In this document: positions 17,272 through 26,225 of the stretch, one piece after another
How positions within the stretch are numbered: position 1 is the first letter of the stretch
Layout: every line of letters starts with the position of its first letter
Made by a program: the position numbers and the translations under genes
The notes under the pieces: generated by a model
What the model saw: only the letters and a program-made list of their open reading frames with translations
Database searches by the model: none
Told to the model about the DNA's origin: nothing
NCBI RefSeq assembly: GCF_000799465.1
Contig: NZ_JUGU01000001.1
Span: 372,001 to 436,000 of the forward strand
From: Psychroserpens sp. Hel_I_66
GTDB taxonomy: Bacteria; Bacteroidota; Bacteroidia; Flavobacteriales; Flavobacteriaceae
Direction of reading: 5' to 3'
DNA length: 64,000 bases

Positions 17272-18330
17272 TTACTGCTTATAAACAATAGCATTAATGT
17301 TCATACCTGCACCAACACTAGCAAATAAAATAACATCTCCTTTTTTGATTTCTTGATTTTCAAGTTGGCCTTTTAAAATCATATCATATAAGGTTGGTAT
17401 GGTGGCAACACTAGAGTTACCAAGTAAGTTAATGGTCATTGGCATAACGCCTTCTGGCATTGGTAAACCATGAAGTTTGTAAAAACGCTTTACAATGGCT
17501 TCGTCCATTTTTTCGTTGGCTTGGTGAATCAATATTTTCTTGACGTCATGTATGTTGTAATCACTTTTTTCTAAACAGGTTTTTAGGGCTAATGGCACAT
17601 TGGTCAACGCAAATTCATAGATTTTACGACCGTACATTTTAATATATCGACGTTGGTCTGTGATTTCTGGATGGTTTGTTTTTCCGAAGAAAATAAAATG
17701 CGCTTCATCAAGGGCGAAAGTTGCGGTTTCGTGCGTAATGATTCCGCCATCTTCTGAAGATTCTTCTACGATAACTGCTCCTGCGCCATCACTGTAAATC
17801 ATAGAGTCACGATCATGTTTATCGACCACGCGCGACAAAGTTTCGGTACCAATAACCAAACAGCGTTTTGCAATACCAGAATTTATAAACGCTTTAGCTT
17901 GTATGACACCTTCGATCCAACCTGGACATCCAAAGAGAAGATCGTATCCTACACATTTTGGATTTGCGATTCTTAAAAGATGTTTTACTCTTGAAGCAAT
18001 GCTTGGTACAGTATCGCTCTGTTCGGAATCATGTTTTACATCTCCATAATTGTGAGCTACAATAATGTAATCTAGGGTTTCTTTATCGATTTTTGCGTCT
18101 TGGATAGCTTTTTCCGCAGCAAAAAAAGCAATGTCAGAATTTAATAGTTCTTCCTTAATATATCGTCTTTCCTGGATACCGGTAATGGCTTTAAATTTGT
18201 CAACAATAACCTCATTTGAGCTATTTATCGTTGAGCCATCTGCATTTAAAAATTCGTGATTATAAAAATTTTCATTCTTTTCTATAACACTAGGGATAAA
18301 GCTTCCTGTACCAGTTATTTTAACACTCAT
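17272..18330 (-). CDS. 3-oxoacyl-ACP synthase III-like (FabH-type) condensing enzyme
   Basis: A 352-residue thiolase-fold enzyme with the full FabH triad: C135 in LLFGCPGW, H269 in ILIHQAN and N305 in LLGNSS. The sequence is longer than canonical FabH (about 320-330), with an N-terminal insert rich in N and E (residues 17-42), as in a Bacteroidota-specific paralogue group. FabH enzymes begin fatty acid synthesis by condensing an acyl-CoA with malonyl-ACP. As a paralogue beside a methyltransferase and glycosyltransferase, it may instead make a special acyl chain. A 108-bp gap separates it from gcvP upstream. Confidence 0.85.
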   Translation of the reverse strand: MSVKITGTGSFIPSVIEKNENFYNHEFLNADGSTINSSNEVIVDKFKAITGIQERRYIKEELLNSDIAFFAAEKAIQDAKIDKETLDYIIVAHNYGDVKHDSEQSDTVPSIASRVKHLLRIANPKCVGYDLLFGCPGWIEGVIQAKAFINSGIAKRCLVIGTETLSRVVDKHDRDSMIYSDGAGAVIVEESSEDGGIITHETATFALDEAHFIFFGKTNHPEITDQRRYIKMYGRKIYEFALTNVPLALKTCLEKSDYNIHDVKKILIHQANEKMDEAIVKRFYKLHGLPMPEGVMPMTINLLGNSSVATIPTLYDMILKGQLENQEIKKGDVILFASVGAGMNINAIVYKQ

Positions 18331-18438
18331 AAATTAGGGTTTCCTTTTAAGACATAATCAAACATGGCAATATACTAACATTTAATGAAATGTTAATTTT
18401 TGAATACACAATTTTTACGATGTTCAAAAAACTTAAAA

Positions 18439-21291
18439 TTAGGCTTCTTCCATGTATGCTTCTATTGGAGCACATGTACAGATCAGGTTTCTGTCTCCAT
18501 ACGCATCGTCAACTCGTCTTACACTAGGCCAAAATTTATTATCTCTAACAAAATCTAACGGAAATGCAGCTTGTTGTCTCGTGTAAGGCAATGACCAATC
18601 GTCATTAGTAATCATTTCTAATGTATGTGGTGCATTTTTTAGGAGGTTGTTTTCATCTTCTTTTGAAGTCTCGTCAATCTCTTGTTTAATGGAAATCATG
18701 GCGTCACAAAAGCGATCCATTTCTTGTTTGCTTTCACTTTCCGTAGGTTCAATCATCATAGTTCCTGCAACTGGAAACGACACTGTAGGTGCATGGAAAC
18801 CATAGTCCATTAATCGTTTTGCGATATCAACAACTTCAATGCCATTTGCTTTAAAGTTACGACAGTCAATAATCATTTCGTGAGCTGCTCTTCCTTTTTC
18901 TCCGGAATATAACGTTGGATAATGATCTTTTAAACGCTCTTTAATATAGTTAGCGTTTAATATGGCAACTTCGGTTGCTTTTTTAAGACCTCTGTAACCT
19001 AACATTCTTATGTAACCATAAGAAATCAAGCAAGCCAAAGCAGAACCATAAGGTGCTGCAGAAATTGCTGAGATAGATTGATGACCACCAGTTTTTATGA
19101 TTGGATTGCCTGGTAAAAACGGGACTAGTTGTTTTGCAACGCAAATTGGCCCAACTCCTGGTCCACCACCTCCATGAGGAATTGCGAATGTTTTATGTAA
19201 ATTTAAATGGCAAACATCTGCACCAATGTTTCCTGGATTGGTTAATCCTACTTGCGCGTTCATGTTTGCTCCATCCATATAAACTTGACCGCCATTATCA
19301 TGAATAAGCTGTGTTATTTCTTTAATTGCAGATTCGTAAACACCATGAGTTGATGGGTAAGTCACCATTAAAGCAGATAGGTTGTCTTTATGCAATTCTG
19401 CTTTTTCTCTTAAATCATCGACATCAATATTTCCATTTTCAGATGCTTTTGTTACCACGACTTTCATTCCAGCCATCACTGCACTTGCAGGATTTGTACC
19501 GTGGGCAGAAGATGGAATTAAGCAAATATTACGATGGTGATCTCCACGAGATTCGTGATAGGCCTTGATGACCATTAATCCAGCAAACTCTCCTTGAGCT
19601 CCAGAGTTTGGTTGTAAGGATGTTGCTGAAAAGCCCGTAATTTCAGTAAGTTGATTTTCTAAAGCATTAAGCATTAATTTGTAACCAATAGGTTGGTCTA
19701 CTGGAGCAAACGGGTGAATGCTTCCCCAATTTGGCATACTTAATGGCAACATTTCTGCAGCTGCATTTAGTTTCATTGTACATGAGCCTAATGAGATCAT
19801 TGAATGGTTTAATGCTAAATCTTTACGTTCTAAAGATTTAATGTAACGCATCAATTCAGTTTCAGAATGGTAGGTATTAAATACATCAACAGTTAGAAAT
19901 TCGGATTCACGTTTTAAGTGCTTCGGAATTGTTGTATTTGATGAAATCGTTTCAATACGATCTGTTCTAAGTTCGGTTACACTTTCAAAAATGTCAATAA
20001 TTTCATTTAAATCTGAAATTGAAGTCGTTTCATTAATTGAAATAGTTACCGTATTTGTATCTGGGTAATGGAAATTAACTTCCCTTTTTTCAGCTTCATA
20101 TTTTGTTTTTACAGCATCTGCTTTAATTTGAATAGTATCAAAATAATGAGAATTTACTTGTTCTAATTCTAGCTTCTCTAAAGCTTTGACTAGAGTAGAA
20201 GCTGAATCTTTAACCTTGTCTGCAATAAAATTTAAACCTTTAGGTCCATGATATACCGCATACATTCCAGCCATGACAGCTAGAAGTACTTGGGCAGTAC
20301 AAATATTAGAGGTTGCTTTATCACGTTTAATATGTTGCTCTCTCGTTTGAAGTGCCATACGTAACGCACGATTATCATTGACGTCTTTTGTTACGCCGAT
20401 AATACGTCCAGGTACATCACGCTTATACGCTTCTTTAGTTGCAAAATATGCTGCATGAGGACCACCATATCCCATTGGAATTCCAAAGCGTTGCGTTGTG
20501 CCAACAACAACGTCTGCCCCAAATTTACCAGGAGCTTCGAGTTTGATCAAACTTAAAATATCTGCTGCAACTGCTACTTTTATGTCTTCTGCATTTGCTT
20601 TTTCGATGAATGATTTTATGTCTGTAATTTGACCGTTTTTTCCAGGATATTGTAACAGTGCTCCAAAATACTCATTAGATAAATTGTATTCTTTTTCATT
20701 ACCAATGATTAACTCTATACCAATTGGATTTGCTCTAGTTTCTAATAAATCAATAGTTTGTGGTAGAACTAAATCTGAAACAAAAAACTTATTTACATTA
20801 TCTTTCTTTTGTTCACGTGTTCTAACCGCAAAAAGCATTCCCATAGCTTCTGCAGCTGCTGTACTTTCGTCAAGCAGAGATGCGTTTGCTATTTCCATCC
20901 CTGTTAGGTCGATGACCATGGTTTGGAAATTCAATAACGCTTCCAGTCTACCTTGTGCAATTTCTGCTTGATAAGGTGTATAAGCTGTGTACCAGCCTGG
21001 ATTTTCTAGAATATTACGTTGGATGACTGCTGGTAAAATGGTAGGATGATAACCTAAACCAATATAAGTCTTATAGATTTTGTTGAGCTTTGATAATTCG
21101 TTTATATGCGACGAATACTCAAATTCACTGATGGCAGCATCTAGATCTAAATCTTTTTTTAAACGGATGTCATTTGGGATAGTTTCAGAAATAAGTTGTT
21201 CTAAACTATCAACGCCAATGGCATCAAGCATTAATTTTTGATCCGCTTCTCTCGGACCTATGTGACGTAGTGAAAAATCTGCTGTATTCAT
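18439..21291 (-). CDS. gcvP: Glycine dehydrogenase (aminomethyl-transferring), P-protein
   Basis: A 950-residue single-chain P-protein of the glycine cleavage system, which decarboxylates glycine with PLP and passes the aminomethyl group to the H-protein lipoyl arm. The start FSLRHIGPRE is typical. The PLP lysine lies near residue 699 in HLNLHKTFAIPHGGGGPG. Both halves of the family are present, including GYHPTILPAVIQRNILENP in the first and SLGSCTMKLNAAAEM in the second. The ATG at 21291 is chosen because a longer TTG-start frame would overlap the -7 promoter box at 21319-21326. The H- and T-protein genes are not nearby. Very confident. Confidence 0.96.
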   Translation of the reverse strand: MNTADFSLRHIGPREADQKLMLDAIGVDSLEQLISETIPNDIRLKKDLDLDAAISEFEYSSHINELSKLNKIYKTYIGLGYHPTILPAVIQRNILENPGWYTAYTPYQAEIAQGRLEALLNFQTMVIDLTGMEIANASLLDESTAAAEAMGMLFAVRTREQKKDNVNKFFVSDLVLPQTIDLLETRANPIGIELIIGNEKEYNLSNEYFGALLQYPGKNGQITDIKSFIEKANAEDIKVAVAADILSLIKLEAPGKFGADVVVGTTQRFGIPMGYGGPHAAYFATKEAYKRDVPGRIIGVTKDVNDNRALRMALQTREQHIKRDKATSNICTAQVLLAVMAGMYAVYHGPKGLNFIADKVKDSASTLVKALEKLELEQVNSHYFDTIQIKADAVKTKYEAEKREVNFHYPDTNTVTISINETTSISDLNEIIDIFESVTELRTDRIETISSNTTIPKHLKRESEFLTVDVFNTYHSETELMRYIKSLERKDLALNHSMISLGSCTMKLNAAAEMLPLSMPNWGSIHPFAPVDQPIGYKLMLNALENQLTEITGFSATSLQPNSGAQGEFAGLMVIKAYHESRGDHHRNICLIPSSAHGTNPASAVMAGMKVVVTKASENGNIDVDDLREKAELHKDNLSALMVTYPSTHGVYESAIKEITQLIHDNGGQVYMDGANMNAQVGLTNPGNIGADVCHLNLHKTFAIPHGGGGPGVGPICVAKQLVPFLPGNPIIKTGGHQSISAISAAPYGSALACLISYGYIRMLGYRGLKKATEVAILNANYIKERLKDHYPTLYSGEKGRAAHEMIIDCRNFKANGIEVVDIAKRLMDYGFHAPTVSFPVAGTMMIEPTESESKQEMDRFCDAMISIKQEIDETSKEDENNLLKNAPHTLEMITNDDWSLPYTRQQAAFPLDFVRDNKFWPSVRRVDDAYGDRNLICTCAPIEAYMEEA

Positions 21292-21318
21292 CAAAAATAT
21301 GTGTTGCGTTTGAATTTG

Positions 21319-21326
21319 CAAAATTA
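21319..21326 (-). promoter_or_regulatory. Bacteroidota -7 box for gcvP
   Basis: Reading the - strand, TAATTTTG fits TAnnTTTG, 27 bp before the gcvP ATG. It decides against the upstream TTG start. It forms a divergent pair with the box at 21401-21408. Confidence 0.55.
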
Positions 21327-21400
21327 ATGAATTATTGTCCTTTTTTTGTTAACGAAAATGAAACTTTTCAACCATTTAGAATGGTTATTAACAGTTTAAT

Positions 21401-21408
21401 TATTTTTG
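21401..21408 (+). promoter_or_regulatory. Bacteroidota -7 box touching the start of the membrane protein gene
   Basis: TATTTTTG ends only 4 bp before the ATG at 21413. If this box is used, transcription would begin at or beside the start codon, giving a leaderless mRNA. Confidence 0.5.
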
Positions 21409-21412
21409 TAAC

Positions 21413-22246
21413 ATGAGAACAATCAAATCCATCTTTGATTTCTATATAGATAGTAGTATTCACGTGGCTTTATCGGTTGTTGCCTTGTCATGGATAAGTC
21501 TTTTGGAATTTGATCTAAAGTTTGATAAGTACATTTTATTATTTGTCTTTTTTGCATCAATAACAGGTTATAATTTTGTAAAGTATTTTGGTTTGGCAAA
21601 ATTTCATCATCGCAGTTTGAGCAGTTGGCTTAGAATCACTCAAATTTTCTCTTTATTTTGTTTTATCTCACTCTGCTATTTTTTAATTAAACTGCAAGAA
21701 GACACTATCTTTTATATTGGCATTTTTTCTATAGTTACTTTTTTATATGCCATACCTATTTTACCAAGAGCAATTTTTCTGGATAAACAAAAAAATTTGA
21801 GAAGCATTAGCGGACTTAAGGTGTACATCATCGCTTTAGTTTGGAGTGGTGTGACAGTGATTCTTCCTTTGGCAAACCAAAATTATGATATCACAGATGA
21901 TGTGATCTTAACGTTCGCTCAACGGTTTTTATTTGTATTGGTTTTAATGCTTCCTTTTGAAATAAGGGATTTGAATTATGATAGTTTAAAACTGGCGACA
22001 ATTCCGCAGAAAATAGGAGTAAGACAAACTAAAATACTTGGCTTGATTTTGCTGTTTGTATTTTACTTTTTGGAGTTTTTTAAAGATGAGGTCAATTTAA
22101 ATTATCTTCTAGGCTCTTCGGTAATTTTGGTCGTTACACTATTGTTTTTAGTGTTTTCTAAAAAGAAGCAAGATAAATATTACAGTGCGTTTTGGGTAGA
22201 AGGTTTACCTGTAATTTGGTTGGGTATATTATTGTTGATTGGCTAA
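21413..22246 (+). CDS. Multi-pass membrane protein, possibly UbiA-superfamily-like
   Basis: A 277-residue protein with seven to nine membrane segments and no signal peptide. The segment LPFEIRDLNYDSLKLATIPQKIG between two membrane helices resembles the second aspartate-rich loop of UbiA-type prenyltransferases. The first expected motif (NDxxD) is not evident; GYNFVKYFG sits in its place, so the activity may be lost or different. The promoter box at 21401-21408 suggests a leaderless transcript. Its last 18 bp overlap the convergent zinc anti-sigma-like gene. I do not recognise a specific function. Confidence 0.7.
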   Translation: MRTIKSIFDFYIDSSIHVALSVVALSWISLLEFDLKFDKYILLFVFFASITGYNFVKYFGLAKFHHRSLSSWLRITQIFSLFCFISLCYFLIKLQEDTIFYIGIFSIVTFLYAIPILPRAIFLDKQKNLRSISGLKVYIIALVWSGVTVILPLANQNYDITDDVILTFAQRFLFVLVLMLPFEIRDLNYDSLKLATIPQKIGVRQTKILGLILLFVFYFLEFFKDEVNLNYLLGSSVILVVTLLFLVFSKKKQDKYYSAFWVEGLPVIWLGILLLIG

Positions 22247-22480
22247 TTCCTTTTGAAAAGCAGCATTAAGTTTTTCCTTAGCGGTGACAGGCATTACTTC
22301 AACTTTGGGATTTGTAACTAATTTGGTAAGTTTATTATTTCTGCTTGTGTATTTTTGACAGGCACGACAGTAAATTAAGTGTATGGTGAGTTTTACTTTT
22401 TCCCAAAAGCCTGCTTCCTTATATTGATTTTTGTCACATATATGCTCTGCATCTTGACATATTAATCTCATTTTACTCAT
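22229..22480 (-). CDS. Small zinc anti-sigma-like protein (ZAS motif)
   Basis: An 83-residue soluble protein with HLIYCRAC, an H-x3-C-x2-C motif like that of ZAS-domain anti-sigma factors, and an upstream ICQDAEHICDK segment. No membrane segment is present, unlike FecR-type anti-sigma factors. It starts 3 bp after the ECF sigma factor gene, so a sigma/anti-sigma pair is the natural reading. A redox-sensitive zinc site, as in RsrA, would be a reasonable role but is inference. Its 3' end overlaps the convergent membrane protein gene by 18 bp. Confidence 0.75.
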   Translation of the reverse strand: MSKMRLICQDAEHICDKNQYKEAGFWEKVKLTIHLIYCRACQKYTSRNNKLTKLVTNPKVEVMPVTAKEKLNAAFQKELANQQ

Positions 22481-22483
22481 AAC

Positions 22484-23035
22484 TTAAAACCAGTTTTTTT
22501 CCATGCAACTTGCCATAGCAACTCTCGCCCTATGGATAATTACCCATAAGTTAGACGCAGTAATATTTAATTCATTACAAATGGCTTCTGTTTCATAATC
22601 CAATAGGGTTTTCATTTTAAAAACTTGAGCCTGTTTTGTTGGAAGCTTATCCAAACAGTCATGTATGGCAAGACCAAGTTCTGTGTTTTCTAGGTTGTCT
22701 TCTGCAGTTTTATCATAGGGATCTGAAACGCGTTCTTCCAGCCAATCGCCTTCACTCTCATCATTATTGTAGCTCATTCTAACTTCGGCTTTGCCTTTTT
22801 TAGAGTTTATTTTACGATAATGATCAATAATTTTTCTTTTTAATATCGAAATGAGCCAGGTGCGCTCACTAGCTTCACCCTTAAAATTCTTCATCGATTT
22901 TAAACCTGCAATAAACGTATCTTGAATCAAATCTTGTGCAATATCTCTATCACTAACACGAGTAATCGTGTAGTTAAAAAGATAATCGGAATATAGTTTT
23001 ATCCACTGATTTGGGTCGATGGTGTGTTTTGGCAT
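22484..23035 (-). CDS. ECF-type RNA polymerase sigma factor
   Basis: A 183-residue sigma-70 family protein with region 2 (YLFNYTITRVSDRDIAQDLIQDTFIAGLKSM) and the region 2.4-like ERTWLISILKRKIIDHYRK. An acidic linker (NNDESEGDWLEERVSDPYDK) leads to region 4 (CLDKLPTKQAQVFKMKTLLDYETEAICNEL and ITASNLWVIIHRARVAMASCM). It lacks region 3, as ECF sigma factors do. It should direct RNA polymerase to a stress regulon. The ZAS-like gene 3 bp downstream is its probable inhibitor. A -7 box lies at 23061-23068, so the pair appears to have its own promoter. Confidence 0.9.
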   Translation of the reverse strand: MPKHTIDPNQWIKLYSDYLFNYTITRVSDRDIAQDLIQDTFIAGLKSMKNFKGEASERTWLISILKRKIIDHYRKINSKKGKAEVRMSYNNDESEGDWLEERVSDPYDKTAEDNLENTELGLAIHDCLDKLPTKQAQVFKMKTLLDYETEAICNELNITASNLWVIIHRARVAMASCMEKNWF

Positions 23036-23060
23036 TTTCTTTTTCTGAAAAAAATTCTAT

Positions 23061-23068
23061 CAAAAATA
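23061..23068 (-). promoter_or_regulatory. Bacteroidota -7 box for the ECF sigma gene
   Basis: Read on the - strand, TATTTTTG fits TAnnTTTG, 25 bp before the sigma factor ATG, in the 61-bp gap after the DUF2071 gene. Confidence 0.5.
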
Positions 23069-23096
23069 ATGTAAAAAAATGATTTTATCTAACCTT

Positions 23097-23795
23097 TTAC
23101 CTGTGTATGGTTTTTTTGTTTTTTACGCTGGCAACTGACCCTTCGGCTAAAATAACAGATGATGGCTTCGCATTTTGCAAACTTTTAAATGATGATCCAT
23201 AATTACCATCAAAATCTATGTTTATTTTGTAATCCTTGACTTTTAATTGTCGCCAAGAAGGATGGACAACTTCGTATTCAAAGGTTTTTGATTTGTGTTT
23301 TGTATAACCGTAATAATGCTCTGTAATAAATTGTTCTTCGGAATTTTCTTTAATCTCAATAAATTCCTTTTCTGTCGTAACAGCAATAGATTGCCAGTTG
23401 TTTCCTAATTTCCATTGGTATTCAAAATGTTTGGAGTGTTCGTTTTCTGTCCAAAGATGTTTCATTTCCGCAGTAAAATAATGTTCATGATACAACGAAT
23501 TTGCAACTAAGGTGATGAGCGGTTTAGGGACTATTTCTTTAATAAAAACCACACCACGTTCTCCATTTCTTTTAACGTAAAATCTAAGGTTGACCTCTTC
23601 AAAATTGACATGGTTTAGCAATTTAATGCCTAAAACTTTCGTATCCATAAAGAGGAAACCAACGATACTCACAAAGCATTTACCATTGTAACTGTCTAAT
23701 TCTGTACCTAGCGGAACGTATGGAGCAAGTATTGCTGGATCAACTTCGTAATTGATAAGGATTAGGTTTTTCCAGTAGGCTTTTAAAAATGTCAT
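23097..23795 (-). CDS. DUF2071 (YqjF-like) protein
   Basis: A 232-residue protein matching the DUF2071/YqjF family. The opening KAYWKNLILINYEVDPAILAPYVP and the pattern GTELDSYNGKCFVSIVGFLF, then VNLRFYVKRNGERGVVF, are characteristic. No signal peptide or membrane segment. The biochemical function of the family is not known to me. It is the last gene of the GbsR-controlled run, 4 bp after the TIGR01777 gene. These two families are often neighbours in bacteria, hinting at a shared role. Confidence 0.8.
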   Translation of the reverse strand: MTFLKAYWKNLILINYEVDPAILAPYVPLGTELDSYNGKCFVSIVGFLFMDTKVLGIKLLNHVNFEEVNLRFYVKRNGERGVVFIKEIVPKPLITLVANSLYHEHYFTAEMKHLWTENEHSKHFEYQWKLGNNWQSIAVTTEKEFIEIKENSEEQFITEHYYGYTKHKSKTFEYEVVHPSWRQLKVKDYKINIDFDGNYGSSFKSLQNAKPSSVILAEGSVASVKNKKTIHR

Positions 23796-23799
23796 AATG

Positions 23800-24708
23800 T
23801 TAATGTATTAAGTCGTCAAGTGCTATTTCTATGTCGGTATGTATGAATTTAAATTCGTTATTTAATAAGCGTTCTGGAATTACATTTCTGCTTTTTAAAA
23901 CTAGTTCTGGTTCTGTACCAATAAGTTTTGCACCGAATTTGATGAGCCATTTTGGGTGTGACATCCCAAAGGGAACATGCATCACTTTTCTCAAAGATTT
24001 CATGAGCGTTTTATTATCCGTCGGGTGAGGTACCGCCAAATTAAAATTGCCATCTAACTGCTCATTTTCGATTAAAAACTCAATTGCTCTCGCAAAATCG
24101 AGTTCATGAATCCAACTTACTTTTTGGTTTCCTGAGGCTTGTTTTCCTCCAAGGCCAAATTTAACCAGATTTTTTAAAGGCTCGGTTGCTCCACCATCTT
24201 TTCCCATGACGATTGAGGTTCTCAGTGCGATTTTTCTGGTTTTGGGATTTGTGATTGAGTAAAATGCCTTTTCCCAGGATTTTGCGATGTTCATAGAAAA
24301 GTCATCACCAATTTCTCCCGCAGCCTCAGTCATTTTCTTGTCGGTTGAATGCCTGTAAATGGTCGCGGTAGAGGAGTTGAACCACACTTTTGGTGGATGC
24401 TCACAAAGATTGATTGCCAATCCCAAAGCATGGGTAGAGTCGATACGTGAATCAAGAATTAGCTTTTTGTTTTCTTCGGAATATCTGCAATCTACAGATT
24501 TCCCGGTAAGATTAATAAGTACATCGGTTTGCTCGAGAATGGTGGTCCAATCTTCCAAATCCTTAGCATTCCAATAGATGTCATTTTCTTGTTTTGGAGT
24601 TCGGGTCAAGATGTAAACGGTATCTCCTTTTTTTGTGAAATAGTCTTTAAGGACTTGTCCTAAAAATCCGCTGCCTCCAGCTATAGTTATTGTTTTCATT
24701 TTTTTCAT
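23800..24708 (-). CDS. TIGR01777 family epimerase-like NAD(P)-binding protein
   Basis: A 302-residue atypical SDR protein. The nucleotide-binding motif is TIAGGSGFLGQVL, followed by NLTGKSVDCRY and FNSSTATIYRHS. ALRTSIVMGKDGGA, KVSWIHELDFARAI and the C-terminal DUF1731-like block (FGMSHPKWLIKFGAKLIGTEPELVLKS in two parts) complete the family pattern. The start at 24708 (MKKMKT) overlaps the upstream stop by 4 bp; an internal ATG at 24699 would give MKTITIAGG and is equally plausible. The substrate is unknown. Confidence 0.85.
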   Translation of the reverse strand: MKKMKTITIAGGSGFLGQVLKDYFTKKGDTVYILTRTPKQENDIYWNAKDLEDWTTILEQTDVLINLTGKSVDCRYSEENKKLILDSRIDSTHALGLAINLCEHPPKVWFNSSTATIYRHSTDKKMTEAAGEIGDDFSMNIAKSWEKAFYSITNPKTRKIALRTSIVMGKDGGATEPLKNLVKFGLGGKQASGNQKVSWIHELDFARAIEFLIENEQLDGNFNLAVPHPTDNKTLMKSLRKVMHVPFGMSHPKWLIKFGAKLIGTEPELVLKSRNVIPERLLNNEFKFIHTDIEIALDDLIH

Positions 24709-25061
24709 TGTTTTTGAATTAAATAGGTGATGTATAAGTGTAAAAATGCTAGTGACACAAGAATTATTAGCCAGAATAGCAATGGGATAAAATCATTTGA
24801 AAGATTCAAAATATCTGTTGTAAAAATTATTACAAAATAACTTAGTGTAGTTCCTGCATATATTATGAATAATCGTTTAGATTTTGTAGTTAGACTTTTG
24901 ATTTCCTGAACGATAGTAATGCTTGAAATGAGCTGAAAACATCCCAAAACAACTAGAAATATCATCCCAAAGTAAACTTTTAGAAATAGGATAGCGTTGA
25001 ATATTATTAGATTTCGGTTTAGTTCATAAAGACTTCTTCTTGCGCTTTTCATAATAAGCAT
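24705..25061 (-). CDS. Small membrane protein, family 1 of the GbsR-linked cluster
   Basis: A 118-residue protein with three or four membrane segments. The stretch FLKVYFGMIFLVVLGCFQLISS resembles LTVVFGMVSQVILGGFQIIT in the protein at 25866-26210 and LGYGLMFTGALQVLAAVL in the one at 26253-26531, so the three look like diverged duplicates. A second ATG three codons in is a possible start. No known domain. It overlaps the TIGR01777 gene by 4 bp. Confidence 0.7.
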   Translation of the reverse strand: MLIMKSARRSLYELNRNLIIFNAILFLKVYFGMIFLVVLGCFQLISSITIVQEIKSLTTKSKRLFIIYAGTTLSYFVIIFTTDILNLSNDFIPLLFWLIILVSLAFLHLYITYLIQKQ

Positions 25062-25089
25062 TTTTATTTTTTTGTTTTTGGTAACCTAA

Positions 25090-25500
25090 TTACTGCTCAT
25101 TCCTAACATTATAAACTGGAGTATTTACAGTTTTTAAACTCTGTCTAGATTTGCGACGTCCTCTAAAAAAGAAGAATAAGTTGATAAATAGCATTACGCC
25201 CAAATAGATAGAGAAACCTCCAATTTTCTTGCTTAATATCTCGATTAGTGTTTGTGTGCTCATTTCCGAAGTGCTATAATATCCAATCTTGAGTATGAGT
25301 AAAGCCCAACCAATATTGATGAGATAGAATCCAATCTCAAAGAGTTTATTAGTTGCCAAAGCGATATCTTCTTTGCCTTTAAAGATATCTAGCATAAAGT
25401 ACTTTCCGTTTTTAAAGAGCATTTTAGATACGTAGATTGTAAGTGCAATTACGAGGGGTAAATAAATGAAGTAACCGATGATGATTTTAGAATTTTCCAT
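25090..25500 (-). CDS. Small membrane protein, family 2 of the GbsR-linked cluster
   Basis: A 136-residue protein with three membrane segments and a basic tail (RGRRKSRQSLK). It is clearly related to the next gene: IYLPLVIALTIYVSKMLFKNG with NKLFEIGFYLINIGWALL here parallels IYLPIIAVIMVKVGWMFYTHG with NNLLLIGYYLTNLGYAII there. Function unknown. It starts 3 bp after the upstream gene and belongs to the same operon. Confidence 0.72.
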   Translation of the reverse strand: MENSKIIIGYFIYLPLVIALTIYVSKMLFKNGKYFMLDIFKGKEDIALATNKLFEIGFYLINIGWALLILKIGYYSTSEMSTQTLIEILSKKIGGFSIYLGVMLFINLFFFFRGRRKSRQSLKTVNTPVYNVRNEQ

Positions 25501-25503
25501 GAT

Positions 25504-25866
25504 TTAAGATTTAGATTGTTTTAAAAATTTTGATTTTACGAGATAGTTAAGGCAAAGCACGTTGTTGTAATGTAAAATAGCTAAGCCAAGTATGATGATG
25601 CCCAAATGTTCGCTTAATGTACTCAACATTTCGGTTGGATTGTTGACGATTTCCCAATAGGCAAGCGTGATAATTGCGTAACCAAGATTTGTGAGGTAAT
25701 AGCCAATGAGCAAAAGATTGTTGATAGGTTTTACAATGGTTTCATCATTTTTATATAGATGAAGCAGAAACACTTCTCCATGTGTGTAGAACATCCAACC
25801 TACTTTTACCATTATCACAGCGATGATTGGTAGGTAAATGCAATAGGTGAGGATGTTGTAGTTCAT
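25504..25866 (-). CDS. Small membrane protein, family 2 paralogue
   Basis: A 120-residue protein with three membrane segments, a paralogue of the product of the adjacent gene at 25090-25500 (shared IYLP, G-x-F and NxLxxIGYYLxNxG patterns). Its ATG overlaps the stop codon of the preceding gene by one base (TAATG), indicating translational coupling. No known domain. Confidence 0.72.
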   Translation of the reverse strand: MNYNILTYCIYLPIIAVIMVKVGWMFYTHGEVFLLHLYKNDETIVKPINNLLLIGYYLTNLGYAIITLAYWEIVNNPTEMLSTLSEHLGIIILGLAILHYNNVLCLNYLVKSKFLKQSKS

Positions 25867-26210
25867 TATTTGATGTGTTTTATAGGATCAATTATATATA
25901 TAAAGTATCCAGCAATTGACATAGGGATAACCATTATAGTTATAATAGTGATTAGAATTTCATTGAAAGAATCCCATTTATGTAACCAGAATATCCAGCA
26001 AATGCCATAAATTATAATGATAATCCAATAAAGGCTTAATTTCTTTTTTGTTTTTGCAGACAGTTTTTTCCAAGATAAAAACAGAATCAGAGCAGTTATT
26101 ATTTGAAATCCTCCAAGAATTACTTGAGACACCATTCCAAATACTACAGTGAGGTATAATACTAGAGTAATTATAAATAAGACTTTATTAATGTTGTACA
26201 ATGCGTTCAT
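25866..26210 (-). CDS. Small membrane protein, family 1 paralogue behind operator 2
   Basis: A 114-residue protein with four predicted membrane segments, related to the proteins at 24705-25061 and 26253-26531. A palindromic operator lies at 26226-26247, 15 bp before its ATG. The gene may therefore start a transcript of its own and be controlled by the GbsR-type regulator. Function unknown. Confidence 0.7.
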   Translation of the reverse strand: MNALYNINKVLFIITLVLYLTVVFGMVSQVILGGFQIITALILFLSWKKLSAKTKKKLSLYWIIIIIYGICWIFWLHKWDSFNEILITIITIMVIPMSIAGYFIYIIDPIKHIK

Positions 26211-26225
26211 TATTTGTTATTTTAA

